Assembly (NCBI RefSeq): GCF_016793825.1
Contig: NZ_JAEULM010000030.1
Span: 62,001 to 126,000, forward strand
DNA length: 64,000 bases
Reading direction: 5' to 3'
From: Sphingopyxis sp.
GTDB lineage: Bacteria > Pseudomonadota > Alphaproteobacteria > Sphingomonadales > Sphingomonadaceae
The notes below the pieces were generated by a model. The model was not told the DNA's origin and made no database searches. It saw only the letters and a program-made list of their open reading frames with translations. The stretch's first letter is position 1. The number at the start of each line of letters is the position of its first letter. Both the position numbers and the translations under genes were made by a program. Below are positions 56,281 to 64,000 of the stretch, in pieces.

Positions 56281-56397
56281 ATCCGCTCAGGACTGTCTTT
56301 CTCCTGAAACTTTCGCGTCACAGGGCGCGTTGACTGGGGAGTGTTCCGCGGGTTCGGCGAATCCGCGGAATCCCGTCGTTGGGCAGGGAGAATTCGG

Positions 56398-57006
56398 ATG
56401 AAGTCCATATGGCTGCTTACCGCAACACTGGCGGGCGGTCTGGCGCTCGCGGGGTGCAACGGCAATCCCGGACAGTCGAAGGCCGAAACTGCGGCGACGG
56501 GCGACGTTGTGACCGCCAGTAGCAATCCGACCGTCGGCGGCGCCGAGATGCTGCCGACGAAGACGATCATCGAAAACGCCTCGGCCTCGCCTATCCACAA
56601 AACGCTGGTAGCCGCATTGAAGCAGGCCGATCTGGTCGCGACATTGTCGGGCGCCGGGCCTTGCACCGTCTTTGCGCCCACCGACGAAGCTTTCGCTCAG
56701 ATCCCTGCGGTGCAGCGCGACGGCTGGATGCGTGCCGCGCAAAAGCCGGTGCTGGCGGGCATCCTGAAATATCATGTCGTTCCGGGCAAGCTGACCGCAG
56801 CCGACCTCGATGCGAAAATCGCCGAGGGGAAGGGGCAGGCGGTGCTGGCGACGACGGACGGGCAGGACCTGATCGCAACGAAGAGCGATGGCGCCATTCT
56901 TTTGACCAGCGCGAGCGGCAACAAGGCGCTCGTCACCCAGGCCGACGTGCTTCAATCCAATGGGGTGATCCATGTTGTCGATTCGGTGCTGTTGCCCCGG
57001 ATGTAA
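56398..57006 (+). CDS. Fasciclin-domain lipoprotein
   Basis: 202 residues. Lipoprotein signal with lipobox LAGC (MKSIWLLTATLAGGLALAGC), a Ser/Thr/Ala linker, then one fasciclin (FAS1) domain: HKTLVAALKQADLVATLSGAGPCTVFAPTDEAFAQIP, LKYHVVPGKLTAADL, and VLQSNGVIHVVDSVLLP. FAS1 domains mediate adhesion or surface contacts. ATG at 56398 with GGGAGAA upstream. It interrupts the pnt operon, lying between pntAA and pntAB on the same strand. Confidence 0.93.
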   Translation: MKSIWLLTATLAGGLALAGCNGNPGQSKAETAATGDVVTASSNPTVGGAEMLPTKTIIENASASPIHKTLVAALKQADLVATLSGAGPCTVFAPTDEAFAQIPAVQRDGWMRAAQKPVLAGILKYHVVPGKLTAADLDAKIAEGKGQAVLATTDGQDLIATKSDGAILLTSASGNKALVTQADVLQSNGVIHVVDSVLLPRM

Positions 57007-57153
57007 GCGGCCGAAGCAATTTTATTTCACGCAAGGCGCGGATTTTTCGCACGGGCGAAGTCCGCGCCTTTCTTTTTGGCAGCTTTGGAGTCGACACGTC
57101 CCCTTGCGCACGGCAAGAGGTGCGCCAAGCGGAATCAGCAGGGGAGCGGACCC

Positions 57154-57435
57154 GTGGACTTTATTTCGATTTTCTCGATTTTCCTTCTGGCCTGTTTCGT
57201 CGGCTATTTCGTCGTCTGGTCGGTGACGCCGGCGCTGCACACGCCGCTGATGAGCGTCACCAACGCCATTTCCTCGGTCATCATCGTCGGGGCGCTGATC
57301 GCCAGCGCGGCCGCGGGATCGCCGGTGTCGAAATGGCTTGGCCTCGCGGCGGTGGTGATGGCGAGCGTCAATATCTTCGGCGGCTTTGCGGTCACCGAGC
57401 GGATGCTCGCCATGTACAAGAAGAAAGAGCGCTGA
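57154..57435 (+). CDS. pntAB: NAD(P) transhydrogenase alpha subunit, part 2 (membrane)
   Basis: 93 residues, three membrane helices: FISIFSIFLLACFVGYFVVW, AISSVIIVGALIASAAA and WLGLAAVVMASVNIFGGFAV, ending TERMLAMYKKKER. This is the membrane part of the alpha subunit in three-gene transhydrogenases. Start is a GTG at 57154 with GGGGAGCGG upstream. Confidence 0.93.
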   Translation: MDFISIFSIFLLACFVGYFVVWSVTPALHTPLMSVTNAISSVIIVGALIASAAAGSPVSKWLGLAAVVMASVNIFGGFAVTERMLAMYKKKER

Positions 57436-57446
57436 GGCGCAGTTTT

Positions 57447-57525
57447 GTCGTCCCGGCGCAAGGCCGGGGTCGCGTCGATACGATTTGACGCGAGACAGCA
57501 TATTCCGGCTCGCGCCGGAATGACG
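57447..57525. repeat. Dispersed palindromic repeat, copy 2
   Basis: Left arm GTCGTCCCGGCGCAAGGCCG... (57447-57474) and right arm with ATTCCGGC/GCCGGAAT ending ATGACG (57502-57525), opposite orientation. Lies in the 110-base gap between pntAB and pntB, inside the operon. Related to the elements at 41811 and 62650. Confidence 0.65.
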
Positions 57526-57545
57526 GGGCAGGGGAAGAGTTTCAC

Positions 57546-58997
57546 ATGCACGAAGTAGCACCGATCAATCCCTGGGTGGCGTTGGCCTATCTGGCCTCGG
57601 GCATCCTGTTCATCATGGCGCTGCGCGGCCTGTCGAGCCCGGCGTCGTCGCGGCGCGGCAATCGCTTTGGTATCCTCGGCATGACGATTGCGGTCGTCAC
57701 CACCCTGCTGACCCATGTCCCGCGGACGGCCGATGGCGCCCTGGATGCGATTTCGATCGCCGAAGTGCTGGGGGCGATCGGGATTGGCGCGGTGATCGGC
57801 ATCGTGATGGCACGTCGGATCGCGATGACCGCGATGCCGCAGCTTGTCGCGGCCTTCCACAGCCTCGTCGGCCTTGCGGCGGTAGCCGTGGCGGCGGCGG
57901 CGTACCTCAACCCCTCGGCTTTCCACATCGCCGACGCGGCGGGTCAGATTTTCGCGGTCAGCCGGATCGAGATGGGCCTCGGCATCGCGATCGGTGCGAT
58001 CACCTTCTCGGGTTCGGTCATCGCGTTCCTGAAGCTGAACGGCAATATGTCCGGATCGCCGATCATGCTGCCGGGGCGGCACGTCATCAATCTGGCGACG
58101 CTTGCGGGCATCCTCGGCCTGATCGGATATTTCCTCACCGACCAGTCGCCCTGGGTGTTCTGGACGATCACGGCGCTGAGCTTCGTGATCGGTTTCCTGC
58201 TGATCATCCCGATCGGCGGCGCCGACATGCCCGTCGTCGTGTCGATGCTGAACAGCTATTCGGGCTGGGCCGCCGCGGCGATGGGCTTCACCCTCGGCAA
58301 CACCGCGATGATCATCACCGGCGCGCTTGTCGGATCGTCGGGCGCGATCCTGTCGTACATCATGTGCCGGGCGATGAATCGCAGTTTCCTGAGCGTGATC
58401 GCCGGCGGTTTTGGCGCCGACGCAAGCGCGGCGGCGGGCGGCAGCAAGGAACAGCGTCCGTGGAAACCGGGCAGCGCCGACGATGCCGCCTTCCTGATGA
58501 GCCAGGCAGAGAATGTCATCATCGTGCCCGGATATGGCATGGCGGTCGCGCAGGCGCAGCACGCGCTGCGCGAAATGGCGGATCAGCTCAAGAAAGAAGG
58601 CGTGAACGTCAAATATGCGATCCATCCGGTCGCGGGCCGTATGCCGGGCCACATGAACGTGCTGCTGGCGGAGGCGAATGTCCCCTATGACGAGGTGTTC
58701 GAGCTGGAGGATATCAACGGCGAATTCGCGCAGGCTGACGTGGCCTTCGTGATCGGTGCGAACGATGTGACCAACCCGGCGGCAAAGACCGACAAGACCT
58801 CGCCCATCTATGGGATGCCCGTGCTCGACGTCGAGAAGGCGAAGACCGTGCTGTTCGTGAAGCGCTCGATGGGCGGGGTCGGCTATGCCGGCGTCGACAA
58901 CGACGTTTTCTACATGGACCAGACGATGATGCTTCTGGGCGATGCGAAGAAGATGGCCGACGACATCGTCAAGGCATTGAGCGGCGGCGGCCACTGA
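57546..58997 (+). CDS. pntB: NAD(P) transhydrogenase beta subunit
   Basis: 483 residues. About nine membrane helices (residues 8-280) form the proton channel, followed by the NADP(H)-binding domain III with NVIIVPGYGMAVAQAQHALREMAD, HPVAGRMPGHMNVLLAEANVPYDEV and the conserved GANDVTNPAAKTDKTSPIYGMPVLDVEKA. Completes the transhydrogenase with pntAA and pntAB. A hairpin terminator lies about 65 bases after the stop. Confidence 0.96.
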   Translation: MHEVAPINPWVALAYLASGILFIMALRGLSSPASSRRGNRFGILGMTIAVVTTLLTHVPRTADGALDAISIAEVLGAIGIGAVIGIVMARRIAMTAMPQLVAAFHSLVGLAAVAVAAAAYLNPSAFHIADAAGQIFAVSRIEMGLGIAIGAITFSGSVIAFLKLNGNMSGSPIMLPGRHVINLATLAGILGLIGYFLTDQSPWVFWTITALSFVIGFLLIIPIGGADMPVVVSMLNSYSGWAAAAMGFTLGNTAMIITGALVGSSGAILSYIMCRAMNRSFLSVIAGGFGADASAAAGGSKEQRPWKPGSADDAAFLMSQAENVIIVPGYGMAVAQAQHALREMADQLKKEGVNVKYAIHPVAGRMPGHMNVLLAEANVPYDEVFELEDINGEFAQADVAFVIGANDVTNPAAKTDKTSPIYGMPVLDVEKAKTVLFVKRSMGGVGYAGVDNDVFYMDQTMMLLGDAKKMADDIVKALSGGGH

Positions 58998-59062
58998 GCG
59001 GTTTGTCGCAAACTATCGCGCGCGGGGTTGTCCGCGGGCCACAGTTTTTCTAGCCAAGTTCG

Positions 59063-59088
59063 GGACCGGGTCCGGCGAGACCCGGTCC
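59063..59088 (+). terminator. Terminator after pntB
   Basis: GGACCGGGT (59063-59071) pairs with ACCCGGTCC (59080-59088), followed by TGTTGCATTT. It separates the pnt operon from the racemase-family gene at 59111. Confidence 0.55.
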
Positions 59089-59110
59089 TGTTGCATTTCG
59101 GAGGATCAGC

Positions 59111-59809
59111 TTGCGAAAAATCGGTCTTATCGGCGGTATGAGCTGGGCCTCAACCGAGCTTTACTATCGGCACCTCAACAAGGGCGTGCAGAAACGTATC
59201 GGCACGTCCTGCTCGGCGCCCATCCTGCTCGAAAGCCTGAATTACTGCGAGTTGTCGCGTATTTCGACGCCCGAGCAGTGGACTCATGCGAAGGAGGTCC
59301 TGATCGCGTCGGCGAAGCGGCTCGAAGACGCGGGGGCGACCGCGCTGATGATTGCGGCGAATTCGATGCACAAGGTCGCCGAGGACGTCGCCGCGGCGAT
59401 TTCGATTCCGCTGCTGCATATCGTCGACGAGACGGGCGAGAAGATGAAGGCGGACGGGATCAGGTCGGCCGGAGTCATCGGGACGCGCAACGTGATGACC
59501 GAACCCTGGTTCCGCCAGCGGCTCGTCCGTCATGGCCTGACGCTTGCACCCTATGACGCCTCGCGCGCCGATGCGGTCGACAACATCATCTATGACCAGT
59601 TGATGCAGGGGAAGGTGACCGAGGACGCGCGGCGGACGATGCGTACCTTCATCACCGACATCGCGAAGCAGGATGTGCAGGCGCTTGTGCTGGCCTGTAC
59701 CGAACTGGTCATGATCGTCGATCCCGACGCGAACGTGCTGCCGGTCTACGACACGACGCGCATCCATGTCGCGGCGGGGGTCGACTGGATTCTGGGCGAC
59801 GCACCCTGA
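59111..59809 (+). CDS. Aspartate/glutamate racemase family protein
   Basis: 232 residues. Family motifs: N-terminal IGLIGGMSWASTELYYRHLN, first active-site loop ALMIAANSMHKVAEDV, second loop ALVLACTELVMIV, and C-terminal VYDTTRIHVAAGVDWILG. Two-base racemases need a base in each loop; the second Cys is present but the first position, Cys or Thr in studied enzymes, is Ala (AANSMH). It may act on a different substrate or only in one direction. TTG start with GGAGGA upstream. Confidence 0.88.
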   Translation: MRKIGLIGGMSWASTELYYRHLNKGVQKRIGTSCSAPILLESLNYCELSRISTPEQWTHAKEVLIASAKRLEDAGATALMIAANSMHKVAEDVAAAISIPLLHIVDETGEKMKADGIRSAGVIGTRNVMTEPWFRQRLVRHGLTLAPYDASRADAVDNIIYDQLMQGKVTEDARRTMRTFITDIAKQDVQALVLACTELVMIVDPDANVLPVYDTTRIHVAAGVDWILGDAP

Positions 59810-59851
59810 CGAAAGCCTTGCTCGCCGCAAGACGGCAGGAAAGGAGCTGAA

Positions 59852-60262
59852 CTAGGCCATCCGCGTCCAGGTCACCGTCCGGCAGAACACCGCGACGCAG
59901 CCTTTCATCGTCAGCGTATTGCCCTTCACGCGCAGATGCGCCGTGTAATAGCGGCCGTCTTCGGGGCTGTAGCCTTCGCCTTTCCAGCCGTCGCCGTTCG
60001 GTGCCAGGTCCCAATAGATCTGAAGCCCGGCAACCTTCCGGCTACGTTTCGCCTTGTCGGGGTTGCGCTCGTCTAGCTGGCCGCCTGCGGGCTGCTTGAT
60101 CAGCAGGCGCTCGATACGCCCGCACATCTTGTCGCCGCAGGGCGCCATGACGACGATCCCCTTGCCATCATCGGTTTTCCAGCGTCCGGCAATCGACGCG
60201 GGTGCCGCGGCCGACGCCGGAACGGCGAAGGCGGCTAACGCCATCAAGAATATGCGACCCAA
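59852..60262 (-). CDS. DUF2147 exported protein
   Basis: 136 residues. Signal peptide (MALAAFAVPASAAA) then the DUF2147 domain: IAGRWKTDDGKGIVVMAPCGDKMCGRIERL, YWDLAPNGDGWKGEGYSPEDGRYYTAHLRV, and LTMKGCVAVFCRTVTWTR. Four Cys may form disulfides. Lipocalin-like small periplasmic protein, function unknown. TTG at 60262 has GGGAGAGG upstream; ATG at 60244 is an alternative start. Divergent from the beta-helix gene. Confidence 0.88.
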   Translation of the reverse strand: MGRIFLMALAAFAVPASAAAPASIAGRWKTDDGKGIVVMAPCGDKMCGRIERLLIKQPAGGQLDERNPDKAKRSRKVAGLQIYWDLAPNGDGWKGEGYSPEDGRYYTAHLRVKGNTLTMKGCVAVFCRTVTWTRMA

Positions 60263-60360
60263 AGCGACCTCTCCCTTTATGAGTTACATGCATGTCAGCA
60301 ACATCGCTTGGCATCCGTCAAGTCTTGCCGCATGCTCGCCCGCAAACGAGGGAGAGAGAC

Positions 60361-61572
60361 ATGCGATTCCACAGCCTGCGCCGTGCGGCGGCGCTTTGTA
60401 TCGCGGCAAGCCTGGTCGCCGGTCCCGCCGCCGCAAAAACGATCAGCGTCGCTGCCGGAACGCCCGACGCCAACGAAAAGCTGCAAGAGGCCCTGATCCT
60501 CGCCGAACCGGGCGACGTCGTCGAACTGGCCGCGGGGACATGGAAGCTGGCGGACGGGCTGTCGCTCGACGTGAACAACGTCACCGTGCGCGGCGCGGGA
60601 ACGGGCGAGGGAGGATCGATCCTCGATTTTTCGGGTCAGCAGGGCGCGGGCGAGGGGCTGCTCGTCACCTCCGACGACGTCTATCTCACCAATTTCGCGG
60701 TGATCAACACCCGGGGAGACGGGATCAAGTCGAAGGACGCCGATCGCATCGTCTATCACAAGCTGCGCGTCGAATGGACCGCCGGACCCAAGGCGACGAA
60801 CGGCGCGTACGGCATCTATCCGGTCGAAAGCACCGACGTGCTGATCGACAGCGTCTTTGTGCGCGGCGCCTCGGACGCGGGCATTTACGTCGGCCAATCG
60901 AAAAACATCGTCGTGCGCGAATCCATCGCGCAGGAGAATGTCGCCGGGATCGAGATCGAAAACAGCTTCGACGCCGACGTTCACGACAATATCGCGACGC
61001 GCAACACCGGCGGCATCCTGGTATTTGACCTGCCCAGCCTTCCGCAACAGGGCGGACACAATGTTCGCGTCTTTGAAAATGCCGTGACCGACAACAGCAC
61101 TCCCAATTTCGCGCCGAAGGGGAATATCGTTGCCGGCGTGCCGACCGGAACCGGCGTGCTGGTAATGGCGAACCGCAATGTCGAGGTTTTCGACAATGTC
61201 TTCGACCAGAACGGTACCGCCAATGTGATGATCGTCGGCTATCGCTATGACTATAAGGATCCGAACTATCAGCCGTTGCCGAAGGCGATTGTCGTGCGCG
61301 GCAATCAGCACGGCAAGGCGGGTTATGCCCCCGCGTTCGAAGGGGGCGACCAGATCGCCGCCGCGCTTGGCGGATCGTTGCCGCCGGTGCTGTGGGACGG
61401 CGCGGGCGACGCGGTGGTGCTCGACGATGTGGGTGTGCTGTCGCTCGGCCTGCCCGACGTGAAGACGCCGCGCAGCGAAGCGAAACCCGAGCCCGCGAAC
61501 CTCAAGGGTACGCCGCCCGCGCCGCTGCCCGAAATCAGGCTTCCTGCCAGCATGGAGGCCCGGCTCAAGTGA
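60361..61572 (+). CDS. Parallel beta-helix repeat protein
   Basis: 403 residues. Signal peptide MRFHSLRRAAALCIAASLVAGPAAA, then a right-handed beta-helix (about 30-330) with many NxxVxxN-like coils (LDVNNVTVRGAG, VYLTNFAVINTRGDGIKSKDADRIVYHKLRV, IVVRESIAQENVAGIEIENSFDADVHDNIATRN). It matches the TIGR03805 family, which is regularly encoded beside the di-haem protein family of the next gene. Possibly a periplasmic polysaccharide-active or scaffold protein. Stop overlaps the next start (GTGA). Confidence 0.9.
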   Translation: MRFHSLRRAAALCIAASLVAGPAAAKTISVAAGTPDANEKLQEALILAEPGDVVELAAGTWKLADGLSLDVNNVTVRGAGTGEGGSILDFSGQQGAGEGLLVTSDDVYLTNFAVINTRGDGIKSKDADRIVYHKLRVEWTAGPKATNGAYGIYPVESTDVLIDSVFVRGASDAGIYVGQSKNIVVRESIAQENVAGIEIENSFDADVHDNIATRNTGGILVFDLPSLPQQGGHNVRVFENAVTDNSTPNFAPKGNIVAGVPTGTGVLVMANRNVEVFDNVFDQNGTANVMIVGYRYDYKDPNYQPLPKAIVVRGNQHGKAGYAPAFEGGDQIAAALGGSLPPVLWDGAGDAVVLDDVGVLSLGLPDVKTPRSEAKPEPANLKGTPPAPLPEIRLPASMEARLK

Positions 61573-62606
61573 GACGATTTGCCGCAGCGATCGCGGCGGC
61601 CCTGCTCTGTGCCAGCGGAGCCTATGCGGTGTCGGGTCCGCTTCCCGATCAGGCGGTGCCCCATCAGGCGGTGATCGACGGCACGGCGATGCCGACGAAG
61701 CTGTCGGCCTTTGGCCTTTTTCGCGAAGGCACCAGCGAACTGATCCCGGCCCTGCTGCCCTACAGTCTGCGAACGCCCCTGTTCAGCGATTATGCCGAAA
61801 AGCATCGCGCCGTCTGGATGCCGCCGGGAACCAACGCCCCGATCGGCCGCGACGGTGTTCCGGGTTTCCCGGTGGGGACCGTCATCGTCAAAAGCTTTGG
61901 CTGGCCCGACTGGAACGGCGGCCGCCCGGTCGAAACGCGGCTGTTGATCCGGCGCGCGGGCGGCTGGGTCGCGCTGCCCTATATCTGGGATGCGGATGGT
62001 CGGGATGCATCGCTCGCGATCGCGGGGCGCCGGGTTCCGGTGACCTTCAGGAGCCCGGACGGAATATCGCACAGCATCAATTATGCGGTGCCGAACAAGA
62101 ACCAGTGCAAGGAATGCCACAGCCTGAAGGGCGACATCGTCCCCATTGGACCCAAGGCCAATAATATGGAGTTCGGGACGGCGGGCGGCCGGTCGGATTC
62201 GTCGCGCTTCTTCTCCTATCCTGCGATGCGGATCGCGTCGATGCCCAAGTGGGACGATCCGAAGAGCGGGACGGTGCAGGACCGTGCCCGCGCCTATCTC
62301 GCCGTCAATTGCTCGCATTGCCACAATCCCGAGGGAAGCGCGTCGAACAGCGGCCTGTTCCTGCGCTGGACCGACCCGGTGAACGTGAACTACGGCATCG
62401 GCAAGCGGCCGACCGCGGCCGGGCGGGGTAGTGGGGGCATGGACTTCGCGATCGCGCCCGGCGACCCGGAGCACAGCTTCCTGATCTATCGCCTCGAAAG
62501 CCTCGACCCGGGAATCGCGATGCCTGAGCTGGGGCGCTCGACGGTTCACAAGGAAGGCGCGGCGCTGCTGCGGCAATGGATTGCCGAGATGCCGAAGGAC
62601 GAGTGA
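61569..62606 (+). CDS. SO2930-family di-haem c-type cytochrome
   Basis: 345 residues. Signal peptide MRRFAAAIAAALLCASGAYA from a GTG start that overlaps the beta-helix gene; GGAGG lies upstream. Two haem-binding motifs: CKECH near residue 179 and CSHCH near residue 247. Other conserved parts include LPYSLRTPLFSDYAEKHRAVW and FPVGTVIVKSF. Family TIGR03806, of unknown reaction; periplasmic redox protein presumed to work with the beta-helix partner. Confidence 0.92.
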   Translation: MRRFAAAIAAALLCASGAYAVSGPLPDQAVPHQAVIDGTAMPTKLSAFGLFREGTSELIPALLPYSLRTPLFSDYAEKHRAVWMPPGTNAPIGRDGVPGFPVGTVIVKSFGWPDWNGGRPVETRLLIRRAGGWVALPYIWDADGRDASLAIAGRRVPVTFRSPDGISHSINYAVPNKNQCKECHSLKGDIVPIGPKANNMEFGTAGGRSDSSRFFSYPAMRIASMPKWDDPKSGTVQDRARAYLAVNCSHCHNPEGSASNSGLFLRWTDPVNVNYGIGKRPTAAGRGSGGMDFAIAPGDPEHSFLIYRLESLDPGIAMPELGRSTVHKEGAALLRQWIAEMPKDE

Positions 62607-62649
62607 GAGCAGGCGATCGGGCTTGAATGATATGGACCTAGCCCATATT

Positions 62650-62727
62650 CGTCATCCCGGCGAAGGCCGGGATCTCATCGTCGAGACCTGACGCGCCGTC
62701 GAGATCCCGGCCTTCGCCGGGATGACG
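62650..62727. repeat. Dispersed palindromic repeat, copy 3 (perfect 27-bp inverted repeat)
   Basis: Arms 62650-62676 and 62701-62727 are perfect inverted copies (CGTCATCCCGGCGAAGGCCG... against its complement), 24 bases apart. Each arm contains its own short palindrome CCCGGC..GCCGGG. It ends 27 bases before the maiA ATG. Confidence 0.85.
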
Positions 62728-62754
62728 CAAAAAGTGGATGGTGCGCCGAACCTT

Positions 62755-63387
62755 ATGACATCTCTCGTCCTCCACGATTATTTCCGCTCCTCGGCCAGCT
62801 ACCGCGTTCGCATCGCGCTCAACCTCAAAGGGCTGGCGTATGAGCGGGTCGAGGTCAGCCTGATCGCTGGCGAGCAGAAGAGCGACGACTATCTGGCGCA
62901 GAATGCCCAGGGTTTCGTGCCGATGCTGGTGGCGGACGGCGAGACGATCATTCAGAGCCTTGCGATCATCGACTGGCTCGACCGCAGCTTTCCCGAACCG
63001 CGGCTGATCCCCGACGAGGCGATGCCGCGCGCGGTCGCGCTGGCGCAGGCACAGGTCGTCGCCAGCGACATCCACCCCCTCAACAATCTTCGCGTGCTGA
63101 AATATCTCAAGAATAGCCTTGGGCTCAACGAGATCACCAAGGACCGCTGGATTCACGAATGGATATTGCAGGGCTTCGACGCGCTTGAGGCGATGGCCGG
63201 CGACGGCACCTACCTTGGCGGCGAGGCACCCGGCATCGCCGATTGTTGCCTGGTGCCGCAGGTTTATAATGCGCGGCGCTTCGAGGTTCCGCTCGACAGC
63301 TACCCACGGCTGCTCGCGATCGATGCCGCATGCATGGAACTGGAGGCGTTTCGGCGCGCGCATCCCGATGCGGTGAAATCGGCGTGA
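62755..63387 (+). CDS. maiA: Maleylacetoacetate isomerase (zeta-class GST)
   Basis: 210 residues. Isomerises maleylacetoacetate to fumarylacetoacetate with glutathione in tyrosine/homogentisate breakdown. Active-site SSASYRVRIALNLKGL (the SSCxW/R region) at residues 12-15, glutathione-binding NAQGFVPML and IIQSLAIIDWLDRSF, and the C-terminal GEAPGIADCCLVPQVYNARRF. The usual active-site Cys of SSCSYR is Ala here (SSASYR), as in many bacterial homologues. No other homogentisate genes are nearby. Stop overlaps the TonB receptor start (GTGA). Confidence 0.9.
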   Translation: MTSLVLHDYFRSSASYRVRIALNLKGLAYERVEVSLIAGEQKSDDYLAQNAQGFVPMLVADGETIIQSLAIIDWLDRSFPEPRLIPDEAMPRAVALAQAQVVASDIHPLNNLRVLKYLKNSLGLNEITKDRWIHEWILQGFDALEAMAGDGTYLGGEAPGIADCCLVPQVYNARRFEVPLDSYPRLLAIDAACMELEAFRRAHPDAVKSA

Positions 63388-64000
63388 TCCGGTGGCTGGT
63401 CGGGGTATGCGCGCTGGCCTTGCCGGCGGTCGCGATGGCACAGGACGAATATAGTGGCGACACTGACTGGACGACGGCCGATCCCGTCGCTTTCCACAGT
63501 CCATATGAAATCGTGGTGCGCGGTGGCTTGCTTCAACGCAATGACGGCGACCTGGTCCAGGACAGCGCAATCCTGACGGATTTGCTTCCCGGCCTCGGTG
63601 TCCGCGTCGAAAACCGCCTGCGCGACGAAGCGGGCCTCGTCCAGTTCCGCCGCTCCGACGGTCGCAGCGCTCATCCAACCAGTCACGGTGTCACCCTGCG
63701 TGGTCTTGGCGGCAATGCGTCGAGTCGCGCGCTGGTAACGCTCGACGGCGTTCCCCAGGCCGATCCGTTCGGCGGCTGGGTCGCGTGGAGCGCCTATGAC
63801 GCGATCAACCTTGGCGGAGCGATCATCGCCCGCGGGGGTGGGAGCGGGGTCGATGGACCGGGCGCGCTTGCCGGAACCGTCGGCCTGTATTCGACGATCA
63901 CCGATGGCGCCGACGCAAGCTTCGCTTATGGTGGCCGACAAAGCTGGGACGTTTCGGGATCGGTTGGCGGCAGGGTCGGCACCGGCGCCGTTGCGATCGA
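63384..64000 (+). CDS. TonB-dependent receptor, N-terminal part (runs off the window)
   Basis: 205 codons to the window edge, still open. GTG start overlapping maiA. Signal peptide VIRWLVGVCALALPAVAMAQ, then the plug domain: YEIVVRGGLLQRN, ILTDLLPGLGVRVENRLRDEAGLVQFRRSDGRS, THGVTLRGLGGNASSRALVTLDGVPQADPFGGWVAW, followed by AGTVGLYSTITDGADASFAYGG, the first barrel strands. Imports a siderophore, sugar or other large nutrient across the outer membrane; the substrate cannot be told from this part. Confidence 0.88.
   Translation, partial: MIRWLVGVCALALPAVAMAQDEYSGDTDWTTADPVAFHSPYEIVVRGGLLQRNDGDLVQDSAILTDLLPGLGVRVENRLRDEAGLVQFRRSDGRSAHPTSHGVTLRGLGGNASSRALVTLDGVPQADPFGGWVAWSAYDAINLGGAIIARGGGSGVDGPGALAGTVGLYSTITDGADASFAYGGRQSWDVSGSVGGRVGTGAVAI

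Overview
The window reads as a stretch of chromosome from a GC-rich alphaproteobacterium of the order Sphingomonadales, most likely a Sphingopyxis- or Sphingomonas-like organism. Lineage pointers are the CcrM-type GANTC methyltransferase, a 39-residue aa3-type cytochrome oxidase subunit IV next to split-alpha transhydrogenase genes, an UrcA-family protein, the long (about 530 residue) isocitrate lyase, XrtA/PEP-CTERM regulatory genes, TonB-dependent receptors and dispersed palindromes of the 'GTCATCCCGGC' type. I see no rRNA, tRNA, CRISPR array, insertion sequence, integrase or phage gene. About 60 protein genes fill the window; no gap exceeds 300 bases.

Layout. 0-5 kb: small exported proteins, an UrcA protein, and a LytS/LytTR two-component pair. 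3.7-7.9 kb: MATE exporter and valS, overlapping. 8-19.3 kb: envelope and secreted catabolic enzymes (S9 peptidase, amidohydrolase, YpfJ-type metallopeptidase, patatin, 3-hydroxybutyrate dehydrogenase, M20 hydrolase, alpha/beta hydrolase, enoyl-CoA hydratase). 19.3-20.8 kb: a YdcH-like gene and a TerC membrane protein behind a structured leader that is a riboswitch-like candidate. 21.4-24.5 kb: isocitrate lyase divergent from a RamB/ScfR-like regulator, with a perfect inverted repeat between them.

24.6-35.8 kb is a c-di-GMP/exopolysaccharide control region: HD-GYP phosphodiesterase, PAS-GGDEF cyclase, mannose-1-phosphate guanylyltransferase, XrtA-type glycosyltransferase, PrsK kinase, PrsR regulator and a TPR lipoprotein. 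36-45.5 kb: GntR regulator, nitroreductase with a Fur-like palindrome, a POT peptide transporter leading two amidohydrolases (the second without its metal motif), NnrU, DUF1003, aldo/keto reductase and an SLC1-type symporter. 45.7-53.4 kb: housekeeping genes glmM, thiD fused to a VOC domain, rnhB, then ccrM-folP. The ccrM upstream region carries nine GANTC sites in about 150 bases, the strongest regulatory signal in the window.

53.4-59.8 kb: an NtrC-like regulator with altered sigma-54 and ATPase motifs; the pnt operon, with a fasciclin lipoprotein gene inserted between the two alpha-subunit genes; and an Asp/Glu racemase-family gene. 59.9-64 kb: DUF2147, a beta-helix protein coupled to a di-haem cytochrome, maleylacetoacetate isomerase and the start of a TonB-dependent receptor cut by the window edge.

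Nothing here is clearly a new multi-gene system. The items most worth follow-up are the GANTC cluster at ccrM, the leader RNA before ydcH-terC, hairpins that hide the start site of two genes, the ThiD-VOC fusion, the degenerate NtrC-like regulator, and the active/inactive amidohydrolase pair.
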